From assembly GCA_947088195.1 (NCBI GenBank), contig CAMUFS010000027.1:1-16558 (forward strand): a stretch of 16,558 nt of DNA, written 5' to 3'. The translations under genes were made by a program, and so were the position numbers. Position 1 is the first letter of the stretch, and every line of letters starts with the position of its first letter. The notes under the pieces are model-generated. The model worked only from the letters and a program-made list of their open reading frames with translations. It was not told the DNA's origin and ran no database searches. Shown piece after piece: positions 7,456 to 14,950 of the stretch. The stretch comes from an uncultured Clostridia bacterium. GTDB lineage: Bacteria; Bacillota; Clostridia; Lachnospirales; Lachnospiraceae.

Positions 7456-9201
7456 TTAATAAGTAATCTCCCAGCTAACATGGAATCTATGCTCTTCTGG
7501 ACTTACCTCCCGCTCCCAGACTATTTCGCTGCCCAGTCTTCCATGAGGTGTATCATGACTTCCATCCTTCCTAGCAGAGAATGATGTACAAGCTTCATAC
7601 CCCTCTGCACATATAGAAGTAATCACGCCATTTTCAAATTTTACTCTATTATCTCTTACATCTGGCTCTGTAGAGTAGGTTAGGAACACAAGCCGCAACT
7701 TTTTCACCTGATATTCTTCACTAAGCTCCAGCGTATCTTCTCTGATAATCTGGTTCTTTTTAAAGCGATATATGGTTTTTGTCTTAATTCGTTCCGCCTT
7801 CCGCGGAGCATCCCCACCATTCATATAACAAAGCTCCTCCATAATACAGGTGATCTCTGTGCTATCCTCCTGAGCCTTTGGCTGAATTGACTTAAAATAA
7901 GCGACAGGGATCAGAATCTCTCCATTGTCCAGTATCAGTTGCGGAACAAGCTGTCCATGACTGTATTCTGGCACACCCTGCAACACAAGATTTTCAAACG
8001 GCACTGGCATATAAGCGTCCTTATTATAATATTTCTTCCCACCGTTGATCAATGGCAATGACCACACATGACGCCCATCCCGAACGATTGCCAGCCCTCT
8101 CTCATACTCTCCTTTGGCAAATGGAATATATGTAAAATGTGAAAGCTGTTTCATTTTTTCTGAATAATCTGTACTTACTTCATGTGCGCCGTATCCTGCC
8201 TTCTTCCAATGCTCAATCGTGCTTACCATCTGCATACAAAGGCTTAGATTTTCTCCCAAAATCCTGTTCTTATTTCGGTAGTCATCCGTTCGTCTGCCAT
8301 TCTCCCACATATTAATGGATTCCATATCACTGTCATACCAGAAATCCAACATATGCGCCAGTAACCTCACACTATAGTCATAGGCAAGCTCCATCTCGTC
8401 CTCCGTCAGCACACCGTCCAGCTCGGCGGCAGCAGAAAGCACCTCCAGCGCCGCTGTATCTCCGTAAGCCCCAATGCTGCGGCCATAGGAAAATCCGAGT
8501 CCCTCCTCATTTGCCAACTGCATAAACACATGTGCCGATTTTCTTAACATGGCATGGATCTTCTCTGGCACCTCCCAGCCCGTTGCCAAAAGCTGTGACA
8601 CCAGCTCACTTGGTACAAGGATGCTATAACGATCAAATCTTCCATCACCCGGCGTCTCGTCCATAAAGAGAAGATCACCAGAAAATCTGTCAATATGCTC
8701 TATCAATCTATCAAGTAACTTTTTGCTGTGTCCTTCCTCATCCCAGCCAAGCAGCTCTCTGTGTCTTGCAATGCCAAATGCCACACCATAGTAATTCGTC
8801 GGTTTACGGATCAACGCATAGTGATTGCTCTCATCAACAAAGGTTCTCCAATCCATGGATTTTTTAAGCTTTAAAAGTGTTTCCTCATCCACTACCTGCT
8901 CTAAAATTCCTGCTTTTTTAAGACGGTACAGACCACTAAGCCCGTTTAATATCCCCCATGTCTCCATCTCCATATCAGAAACCATGCGAATTATCCCACC
9001 AAGGCTTTCCATGCTCTCCCGTGTCTTTAGCAGCTCCATCGCTGTGTAGCAGGCAAAGTTTATCACCTTGCCGCCCACAAACTGCGCCTTCTCATTATAG
9101 GCTGGCGTGCCATCTATCGTAAGTGAAAGCCCGCCCTCCGCTATACGCCCAAATAAGCTTATCATCACAGGACGCAGTCTCTCCTCCATAAAACGCTTCA
9201 T
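7456..9201 (-). CDS. Putative polysaccharide-active enzyme, alpha/alpha-barrel plus beta-sandwich type, family not recognised
   Basis: 581-aa protein that I cannot assign to a named family with confidence. Residues about 1-340 are mostly amphipathic helices rich in aromatic and polar residues, as in alpha/alpha toroid lyases and hydrolases. They contain NHYALIRKPTNYYG (126-139), TPGDGRFDRYS (183-193) and YGRSIGAYGDTAAL (239-252). The last resembles the GRS motifs of DUF2264-like or heparinase-like proteins. Residues about 350-581 are beta-rich and could be a C-terminal beta-sandwich. There is no signal peptide, so it should act in the cytoplasm on imported oligosaccharides. AAGGAG lies 9 nt before ATG 9201, and the upstream solute-binding protein gene ends 19 nt away. 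It is last in the cupin-binding protein-enzyme operon. The KdgF-like partner suggests a uronyl substrate. Candidate activities are a lyase or an unsaturated or ordinary uronyl hydrolase; all of these are inference. Confidence 0.6.
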   Translation of the reverse strand: MKRFMEERLRPVMISLFGRIAEGGLSLTIDGTPAYNEKAQFVGGKVINFACYTAMELLKTRESMESLGGIIRMVSDMEMETWGILNGLSGLYRLKKAGILEQVVDEETLLKLKKSMDWRTFVDESNHYALIRKPTNYYGVAFGIARHRELLGWDEEGHSKKLLDRLIEHIDRFSGDLLFMDETPGDGRFDRYSILVPSELVSQLLATGWEVPEKIHAMLRKSAHVFMQLANEEGLGFSYGRSIGAYGDTAALEVLSAAAELDGVLTEDEMELAYDYSVRLLAHMLDFWYDSDMESINMWENGRRTDDYRNKNRILGENLSLCMQMVSTIEHWKKAGYGAHEVSTDYSEKMKQLSHFTYIPFAKGEYERGLAIVRDGRHVWSLPLINGGKKYYNKDAYMPVPFENLVLQGVPEYSHGQLVPQLILDNGEILIPVAYFKSIQPKAQEDSTEITCIMEELCYMNGGDAPRKAERIKTKTIYRFKKNQIIREDTLELSEEYQVKKLRLVFLTYSTEPDVRDNRVKFENGVITSICAEGYEACTSFSARKDGSHDTPHGRLGSEIVWEREVSPEEHRFHVSWEITY

Positions 9202-9220
9202 ACCTTTTCACTCCTTTTCA

Positions 9221-10993
9221 TCACCGTGCATTGTATCTATCAACCGCACCTTGATAAATAGATATCATCTCATCAATGCCAAGACTCTTCAAGGTTGAGA
9301 TATAATTATCCCACTCTGCCTCAACATCTGCCTCACCAGTAATAAACTTCGTTCTCTGCTCTGTGATGTAAGTATCGATCTGGCTATTCAGGTTTGTATA
9401 TCTCTTGGATTCCTCTTCTGTCAACGTAATCGGCGGAATCAACGTTCCCTGATTATCTGTCTCATCATTCCAAATAGACAAAGCCTCTTTCTGCTGCTCA
9501 GTCTGATAATACTGAACAATATAATTGGGATCTTGAACAAATGGTCCATTCATATTTCCACGCCCCCAATGAGCCATGGCAACCGCTACAGTCAAACCAT
9601 TTGGATTCTTCATAATCTCATCTGTGTAGGTAGGGATATTATTTACCATTGTGTAGGATACGCCTTCTTTACCAAAATTGATCATTCTGTGTCCTTTTTC
9701 ACTGTAGTTAAAATTCAAAAGCTTTGCCGCAAGCTCAGGAACCTTACAATCCTCCGTAATAACCGCATGTGCCTTAGAACCAGTAGCATAATTGTAGGAG
9801 CCACCACTATACTTCACCACATCCCCTTTATTAAGGACAGGAAAATTTGCTGCGCGAATATCAAAATCCTCACCATAAGTAGCAGTATCGGACGCCGCTG
9901 TTGTAAGATAAGTTCCCATATAGCCGCCACCCATTCCATATGTCGCCGCTGTAACACCTGTAAGGATCTGACTGTCAAGTGTACTTCTTCCAATCTTTGT
10001 CATTACCTCAGAATCCAAAAGCCCCGCATTCATCCAATCATTCATCTGCATAATCCACTGCTTATAGCCTTCCTCTGCTGCGCCGTGCTTCACTTCCTTG
10101 GTCTTGTCATCCAAATACATTCCACTTCGGATTCCATATGCCCCCATACCAAAATTCATCATATAATTGACATCCTGAAATGCCAAAGGCTTCTGCACAC
10201 CATACTCTTTTACAGCCGTCAAAGCTGCTGTCCAATCCTCGATAGTATCTAAGCTTCCTGTATAGCCTGCCTTCTCAAAAATATCTGCGCGGTACATAGG
10301 ACCTGATGTTGTCTGTAGATATTTGTCTCCACGGACAAATGGGAAACAGTAATAGCTGCCATCATCGGTCTTAATCTCCCGATCTACCGCCGGATTATCC
10401 TGAAGATACTGCCATAAATCTGCTGCTGGACCATCTGGCCGGATATAATCATCCAATATTGTCAAAACGCCTTCCTTCGCCGCTGCAGAAGGACCTCCTG
10501 TGTAGGAATTTGTCCACTCCCACTCAATAATATCAGGCAGCACACCAGAGGCAATCATTACACCAAATTCCTCCGCAGAAGAGCCCTGTGTTGGATGAAT
10601 AAATTCTATTTTAATTCCTGTCTCCTCCTGCAATAATTTTGCCCACTCTGTCTCATTGCTGGATGGAGAATTTTTAGATACATTGGACTGAAGCTCTGTC
10701 CAGTAACGAAGCGTCTGCGTAGCCTCCCCCTGATCCACCGGATAGGAGATATAATTGCTCCTTGGCAGTGTCAAAGGATCTCCCTCCTTCTTATCCAGAG
10801 ATTCCAAAAGCTCCCAAGAAGTATTAGGGGTGGATGTATTCTCCGTCGACCCTGCTGCCGTTGTCGCTCCAGATGATGGACTCTTTGTTGTTGTCTCATT
10901 CTGATTACTGTTATTACCGCAACCACCCAATACTGCAGATGCCATTACAGATGGAATCAAAAATAATGCTGCAAGCTTTTTTGTTCTTCTCAT
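9221..10993 (-). CDS. Large extracellular solute-binding lipoprotein (ABC sugar/oligosaccharide type)
   Basis: 590-aa substrate-binding protein, expected to be anchored to the outer face of the membrane. The signal peptide has basic residues RRTKK, a hydrophobic core and lipobox VLGGC with acylated C25. A Ser/Thr/Asn-rich linker (about 26-60) follows, then a two-lobed binding fold. At 590 aa it matches the larger LplA/YtcQ-like class that usually works with LplB and YtcP-type permeases for oligosaccharides or uronates. No permease genes are next to it, so it must use components encoded elsewhere or act only as a receptor. The ATG at 10993 has GAGGAGG 7 nt upstream. It lies 30 nt after the cupin stop and 19 nt before the putative enzyme, the middle gene of a three-gene operon. 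Confidence 0.88.
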   Translation of the reverse strand: MRRTKKLAALFLIPSVMASAVLGGCGNNSNQNETTTKSPSSGATTAAGSTENTSTPNTSWELLESLDKKEGDPLTLPRSNYISYPVDQGEATQTLRYWTELQSNVSKNSPSSNETEWAKLLQEETGIKIEFIHPTQGSSAEEFGVMIASGVLPDIIEWEWTNSYTGGPSAAAKEGVLTILDDYIRPDGPAADLWQYLQDNPAVDREIKTDDGSYYCFPFVRGDKYLQTTSGPMYRADIFEKAGYTGSLDTIEDWTAALTAVKEYGVQKPLAFQDVNYMMNFGMGAYGIRSGMYLDDKTKEVKHGAAEEGYKQWIMQMNDWMNAGLLDSEVMTKIGRSTLDSQILTGVTAATYGMGGGYMGTYLTTAASDTATYGEDFDIRAANFPVLNKGDVVKYSGGSYNYATGSKAHAVITEDCKVPELAAKLLNFNYSEKGHRMINFGKEGVSYTMVNNIPTYTDEIMKNPNGLTVAVAMAHWGRGNMNGPFVQDPNYIVQYYQTEQQKEALSIWNDETDNQGTLIPPITLTEEESKRYTNLNSQIDTYITEQRTKFITGEADVEAEWDNYISTLKSLGIDEMISIYQGAVDRYNAR

Positions 10994-11023
10994 GATAATT
11001 CCTCCTCAAATTTTTTGTACTTT

Positions 11024-11380
11024 TTATTTACCTTCTTTTACAAAATCCTCTCTCATGGGGGAAAAGAAATCCAGCATAACGCCTTCTTCTAAGCAGACAC
11101 AACCATGCTCTACCCCGTTTTCCTTTAACAGCGTATCCCCAGCGCCTACCTCCCTAACCTCATCACCTATCGTAAAACGAAATTTGCCAGATACAATATA
11201 TGTGACCTGCGTATGTGGATGATGATGCATTGCGCCGACACTGCCCGTCTCAAATGTATTTTCTACGCACATGGCATTCTCGCCATACGCAAGTATCCGC
11301 CTCTGCACACCCAAAGCCACCTGCTCTGCCTCGATCTCTGCATATGGAACCCACACCGTTCCTTTGTGTTGCTTTTCCAT
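11024..11380 (-). CDS. KdgF-like cupin, probable unsaturated-uronate ring-opening protein
   Basis: 118-aa single-domain cupin. Motif 1 is GAMHHHPHTQVTYIVSG (49-65), with probable metal ligands H52, H54 and Q58; motif 2 is NGVEHG with ligand H92. The Gln in place of the common Glu, and the C-terminal LDFFSPMREDF (103-113) with D104 and R110 six residues apart, fit KdgF. In KdgF, conserved Asp and Arg with this spacing help convert 4,5-unsaturated uronates, released by lyases and unsaturated glucuronyl hydrolases, to the linear keto-uronate. It is cytoplasmic. AAGGAG precedes ATG 11380. It is the first gene of the operon with the binding protein and the putative enzyme, behind a promoter with a likely activator site. 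Other cupin functions are possible, but the motif pattern favours KdgF. Confidence 0.75.
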   Translation of the reverse strand: MEKQHKGTVWVPYAEIEAEQVALGVQRRILAYGENAMCVENTFETGSVGAMHHHPHTQVTYIVSGKFRFTIGDEVREVGAGDTLLKENGVEHGCVCLEEGVMLDFFSPMREDFVKEGK

Positions 11381-11451
11381 GGTTTTCCTCTCCTTTTCTC
11401 TTTCTTTCTACAACTTTCTTTATTTAAGGAAATAATATCATAGTCTTTCTT

Positions 11452-11457
11452 ATTATA
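11452..11457 (-). promoter_or_regulatory. -10 element of the cupin operon promoter
   Basis: A perfect TATAAT on the minus strand, 72 nt before the cupin start codon. No good -35 is found 17 nt upstream (TCGGTC at 11475-11480), and that position is occupied by the proximal GC-rich direct repeat. This is typical of a promoter that needs an activator. Confidence 0.5.
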
Positions 11458-11469
11458 AAATACACATAT

Positions 11470-11501
11470 CGACGGACCGATGTTCAAAATACGACGGCCG
11501 A
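11470..11501. promoter_or_regulatory. 22-bp-spaced direct repeats, candidate response-regulator binding site
   Basis: CGACGGACCGA at 11470-11480 and CGACGGCCGA at 11492-11501 on the plus strand differ only by one inserted A, and the two CGACGG cores start exactly 22 bp apart, about two helical turns. They stand out as GC-rich islands in AT-rich DNA and the proximal copy covers the -35 position of the cupin promoter. AraC-type response regulators bind paired direct repeats of this spacing, and the YesN-like gene lies directly upstream. The function is inferred. Confidence 0.5.
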
Positions 11502-11529
11502 ATACATTTATGTGATTCCTGTTCTCTAA

Positions 11530-13140
11530 TTATTCACGCTTCATCCTATATTCTGTCGGTGTACAATTCTTATATTTCTTAAAGCAGCGTGAAAAATATC
11601 TTTGATCGCTATAGCCTGTCTTCCATGCGACCTCCTGTATCTGATAGGACGGATTATCTAGCATCTTTTCGGCAAGCTCCATCCTCTGTCGAAATAGATA
11701 ATCCGTAAAGCTCTCCCCCGTCTTTTGTTTAAAAATCTGCCGGATATAATTTGCACTGAAATGAAGCTGAGACGCCACCATCTCCAAACCAAATTCCTCA
11801 TTGCCTAAGTTCTGTTCAATTAATAGCTTAATATTTCCCACCAGCTTATCGCTCTGCTTCTCATTGATCTGTGCAAATTGTGCGCTGCACTTTATCACAT
11901 ACTCTTCTAACACGGCTCTTGCATCTGACAAGCTCCCAAACATAAATTGCTTTTTTAGAAAATCAATAATGCTCTCGTCCTCCCACGCCTTTAAGCTTCC
12001 CCCCGCTTTTGTTGTAATATCTGAGATTTGGAGTACCAAAGTAATCAGCGACACGCTCACAAACTCCGTGTATCTGGCAAAAAAACTGGCATAGTATTCA
12101 AGAATTGAGTCTATATTTTCCACAGCACTATTTTTCTTGTCCATCTGAATATTGAGAAGCAATTCCTTCTCAAGCTCCTCCGGTCTTCGAAGCACATATT
12201 CCTCCTTCTTCTCCTCATTTTCCTTATAGCGAATCACAATCTCATTCTGGTTTAGAACACTTTTCCATGCCTTCTCTGCCTCCGCAAAGGATTGTGCTAT
12301 CTCCCCGATATATCGACAGCTTCTGCCAAGCGTGCATTTGATCTCAATCGAGTAATATTTCTCCATACTGTCATTTATCTTTTCCAAAACTTTCTCAATA
12401 TTCGCCGCAAACTGTCCCTCACTCTTTTCCTGTGTGCAAAATAGTAGCACAGATTCTTCATTTCTATAGCCTACCCCGGCACTCTGCACTTCGCCAGAAA
12501 AATAGTTTTCTGTGCTAATACGCAATAATTCCTCCAAAACGCCATGTTCCACAGAGGCTCTCTTTCCTCCATTTCGAAAGCGAACAATTCCAACTGCATA
12601 CCACGATGCATTCATGTTTATGCCTGCACGCATCCCTCGCTCCTTCACCTCATCTGTACAAGGTTTTCCTTCCAGAAGCTCCTTGAGAAGCTTCTCTTTT
12701 GCATATCGTCGACTCGCCTCAATATCCTGATTTAGTTCCTTAATATTCTGCGCCATCTGTCTCTGCTTCTCAAGACCTGCCTTAATTCTCTCAAGCACTT
12801 GAAATAACTCCCTTGGCAAAAAAGGCTTGAGAAGATAGTCCCTGACGCCCATCTGCATTGCCTCCTTTGCGTAGGAGAACTCATCGTGCCCACTGATAAT
12901 CACTGTCTGAATACCAGAATCTGTCTCCATAATCCTTCGAATCAGCTCAAGTCCGTTAAGCCCCGGCATACAAATATCGGTCAGAAGAATATCTGGCTTA
13001 AGCTCCTCCACAAGTGCAAGTGCCTGAAAGCCATCCTCCGCCTCGCCTACCACATAAAAATCGGTCTCCGATTCATTGATCCGCCTTTTTATAATACTGC
13101 GGACATCTGCCTCATCCTCCGCCAGAACAATCCTATACAT
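11530..13140 (-). CDS. YesN-type response regulator with AraC DNA-binding domain
   Basis: 536-aa response regulator. The receiver domain (1-125) has acidic pocket E8-D9, phospho-acceptor D55 in LLTDICMPG, S83 in IISGHDE and K105 in LLKPF. A long middle region (about 130-420) with helical linkers and a mixed alpha/beta part follows, then an AraC-type double helix-turn-helix (about 440-536) ending in CTPTEYR. The start is placed at ATG 13140 (MYRIVLAEDE), as expected for a receiver domain; the open frame runs 40 codons further upstream but lies inside the kinase gene. The start overlaps the 3' end of the kinase gene by 8 nt, with AAGGAGG just before it, so translation is coupled. It is probably phosphorylated by the adjacent kinase and activates the cupin operon 149 bp downstream. 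No clear terminator separates the two operons. Confidence 0.94.
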   Translation of the reverse strand: MYRIVLAEDEADVRSIIKRRINESETDFYVVGEAEDGFQALALVEELKPDILLTDICMPGLNGLELIRRIMETDSGIQTVIISGHDEFSYAKEAMQMGVRDYLLKPFLPRELFQVLERIKAGLEKQRQMAQNIKELNQDIEASRRYAKEKLLKELLEGKPCTDEVKERGMRAGINMNASWYAVGIVRFRNGGKRASVEHGVLEELLRISTENYFSGEVQSAGVGYRNEESVLLFCTQEKSEGQFAANIEKVLEKINDSMEKYYSIEIKCTLGRSCRYIGEIAQSFAEAEKAWKSVLNQNEIVIRYKENEEKKEEYVLRRPEELEKELLLNIQMDKKNSAVENIDSILEYYASFFARYTEFVSVSLITLVLQISDITTKAGGSLKAWEDESIIDFLKKQFMFGSLSDARAVLEEYVIKCSAQFAQINEKQSDKLVGNIKLLIEQNLGNEEFGLEMVASQLHFSANYIRQIFKQKTGESFTDYLFRQRMELAEKMLDNPSYQIQEVAWKTGYSDQRYFSRCFKKYKNCTPTEYRMKRE

Positions 13141-14950
13141 CTTCCTCCTTATCTCCTTTCCTGTCAAAAGGAAGCAAAAGCACTGATCTCGTCCCCTGCC
13201 CCTCCTCGCTCTCAAGTCTGAGACCATAGCTCTCCCCATAATAGAGGCGAATCCTCTCATTTACATTATAGATGCCATACCCACTTCCACTGTCTACAAT
13301 GCCCGCCTCAAGCCTGTTGTTAAGTAGCTGCAGCTTGTCCTCTGGTATCCCGCATCCATCATCTGACACCGTAAATTGAATATCTTTTCCTTCTTTCCCT
13401 ATGCGGACTGCCGTTATTGTGATCATTCCTCCGCTCTCCTTTGGCTTAAGTCCATGATAGAGTGCATTTTCTACCAATGGCTGGAGCACCAGCTTGATAA
13501 CAAACGCCTCCATAAATTCCTCCTCCACCAAAATCTCATAATGAAGCTTCGATTTATAACGAAACTTCTGGATCTCCAAATAGCTTTCCACATGTCCAAG
13601 CTCCTCACGTATTGTTATAACTTCCCTTCCTTTACTTAAGCTAATTCTGAAATATTTACCAAGAGCAGAAGATATCTCACCAATCTCATCCGCACCCTGA
13701 TCGATCGCCTGCCAAGTGATTGCGTTTAATGTATTATAAAGAAAATGGGGATTGATCTGCGCCTGTAATGCCAAAAGCTCTGCCTTCCTCTTCTGCTTCT
13801 GCACCCATTTTACATTCTCCTTCTCCTCCTTCAGCGCCTCAATATGAATATTCAGATCACTTATCAGCTCCTCCGTCTCCTCAATCATCGCTTGATAGCT
13901 TTTCCCAAGAGAGCCAATTTCATCATGATAAGGATAGTTAAATTCCACATGAAACTGTTTATTCACCGTATTTTCCATTACCTCGGCAAGCTGCTCTAGC
14001 GGACGGGTAAGATGATTTGTCAAAAGCAGCACAAAGAAAAAGCCAAACGCCAGAGACACAAACACCAGTATAATAATAAATATCCGCAGTGACTGAATAT
14101 TTTTTGTGAGTGAACTAACTGGCGTGATGGCACATATCTTCCAGCCACAGCTTTTTACCTCTGAATAAGTAAACAGACAACCATGTCCCATAAGCTCCCG
14201 ACAAGCTGCTTCACCTGTCTTTTCATTCTCCTCATCAAAAAATTTTAAAAGCTCCTCATCCCCCTCCTCAAAATTTACGATCTCTCGGTTTTCCCTATCC
14301 ACGATAAAAATACGCCCAAATGTATTTACCTGTTCCAGATATTCCTTAAGCCTTTGTTGTGATATATTGATCACAAAACATATTTCCTGTGTTCCAAGCC
14401 TCTGGCGGTATGCCGCGGGAATTATCTTACCGGACTCCAGATACATAGGGTTTTCCATGGCGGGCAGCCACGCCAGCCTACTGTCAGGGTTTTCTGCAAA
14501 ATATTGATAAACTGCCGTATCCGCAAATTTACTTCCTGGATTTTTCAAAAGCATAAAATCATCAAAAATCCCTTTCGGCGTGCAGATATACACAGAGCTT
14601 ATCATCTCATCCCCCATCTTAAGCTCCGCTATCATATCCGCCACATTTCCGGCAAGCACCGCATCTGTCCCGCTTCCTTCATTATTTAAAAATGTTTTCA
14701 TAGGTGCGGCAAACAGAAGATTGCTGTTCATGGCACTAACCTTCTGGGTAAGCGCGTTAAGTTTCTCGCTTAGATGTAGGTTAATCTGTACAATCATATC
14801 CTCAGAGCTTGCCTTGTAATTATTTAGCGTGTCACGGTTGGCATAGCTATAATATAAAATACTGATAAAAAGTGTATCAATCAGCAGTATCGCTGTAAAT
14901 AAAAGCACTATTTTTGTTCGAAAACGAATATTTCTAAATCCGTTTCTCAT
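13133..14950 (-). CDS. YesM-type membrane sensor histidine kinase
   Basis: 605-aa sensor kinase. TM1 is at about 14-35, an extracellular sensory region at about 36-285 (CACHE-like in size and position), and TM2 at about 288-312. HAMP is at about 313-365 and a coiled linker at 365-392. The phosphorylation segment LQAQINPHFLYNTLN carries H402 in the NPHFLYN motif typical of LytS/YesM kinases. The ATPase domain has N495 in QPLVENALYHG, SDDGCGIP (529-536) and a GSGYGIYN G2 box (555-562). Its ATG at 14950 overlaps the stop of the binding protein gene in an ATGA arrangement, and its 3' end overlaps the response regulator gene by 8 nt. The order binding protein-kinase-regulator suggests that the lipoprotein presents a carbohydrate ligand to the extracellular domain. 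Strong family match. Confidence 0.94.
   Translation of the reverse strand: MRNGFRNIRFRTKIVLLFTAILLIDTLFISILYYSYANRDTLNNYKASSEDMIVQINLHLSEKLNALTQKVSAMNSNLLFAAPMKTFLNNEGSGTDAVLAGNVADMIAELKMGDEMISSVYICTPKGIFDDFMLLKNPGSKFADTAVYQYFAENPDSRLAWLPAMENPMYLESGKIIPAAYRQRLGTQEICFVINISQQRLKEYLEQVNTFGRIFIVDRENREIVNFEEGDEELLKFFDEENEKTGEAACRELMGHGCLFTYSEVKSCGWKICAITPVSSLTKNIQSLRIFIIILVFVSLAFGFFFVLLLTNHLTRPLEQLAEVMENTVNKQFHVEFNYPYHDEIGSLGKSYQAMIEETEELISDLNIHIEALKEEKENVKWVQKQKRKAELLALQAQINPHFLYNTLNAITWQAIDQGADEIGEISSALGKYFRISLSKGREVITIREELGHVESYLEIQKFRYKSKLHYEILVEEEFMEAFVIKLVLQPLVENALYHGLKPKESGGMITITAVRIGKEGKDIQFTVSDDGCGIPEDKLQLLNNRLEAGIVDSGSGYGIYNVNERIRLYYGESYGLRLESEEGQGTRSVLLLPFDRKGDKEEDV

Noticed and set aside
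7354..7584. 76-codon plus-strand frame after the methyltransferase gene
   Set aside because: It runs through the bidirectional terminator and then antisense into the 581-aa enzyme gene. An AAAGGAG precedes part of it, but there is no protein-like pattern.
9533..10252. 239-codon open frame on the plus strand
   Set aside because: It lies wholly antisense to the solute-binding protein gene, has a Cys/His/Ile-rich composition typical of a reverse-strand shadow, shows no recognisable domain, and has no ribosome binding site.
13141..13260. 40-codon N-terminal extension of the response regulator frame
   Set aside because: It lies inside the kinase gene, is Arg-rich and unlike receiver domains; ATG 13140 gives the standard receiver N-terminus with AAGGAGG just upstream.
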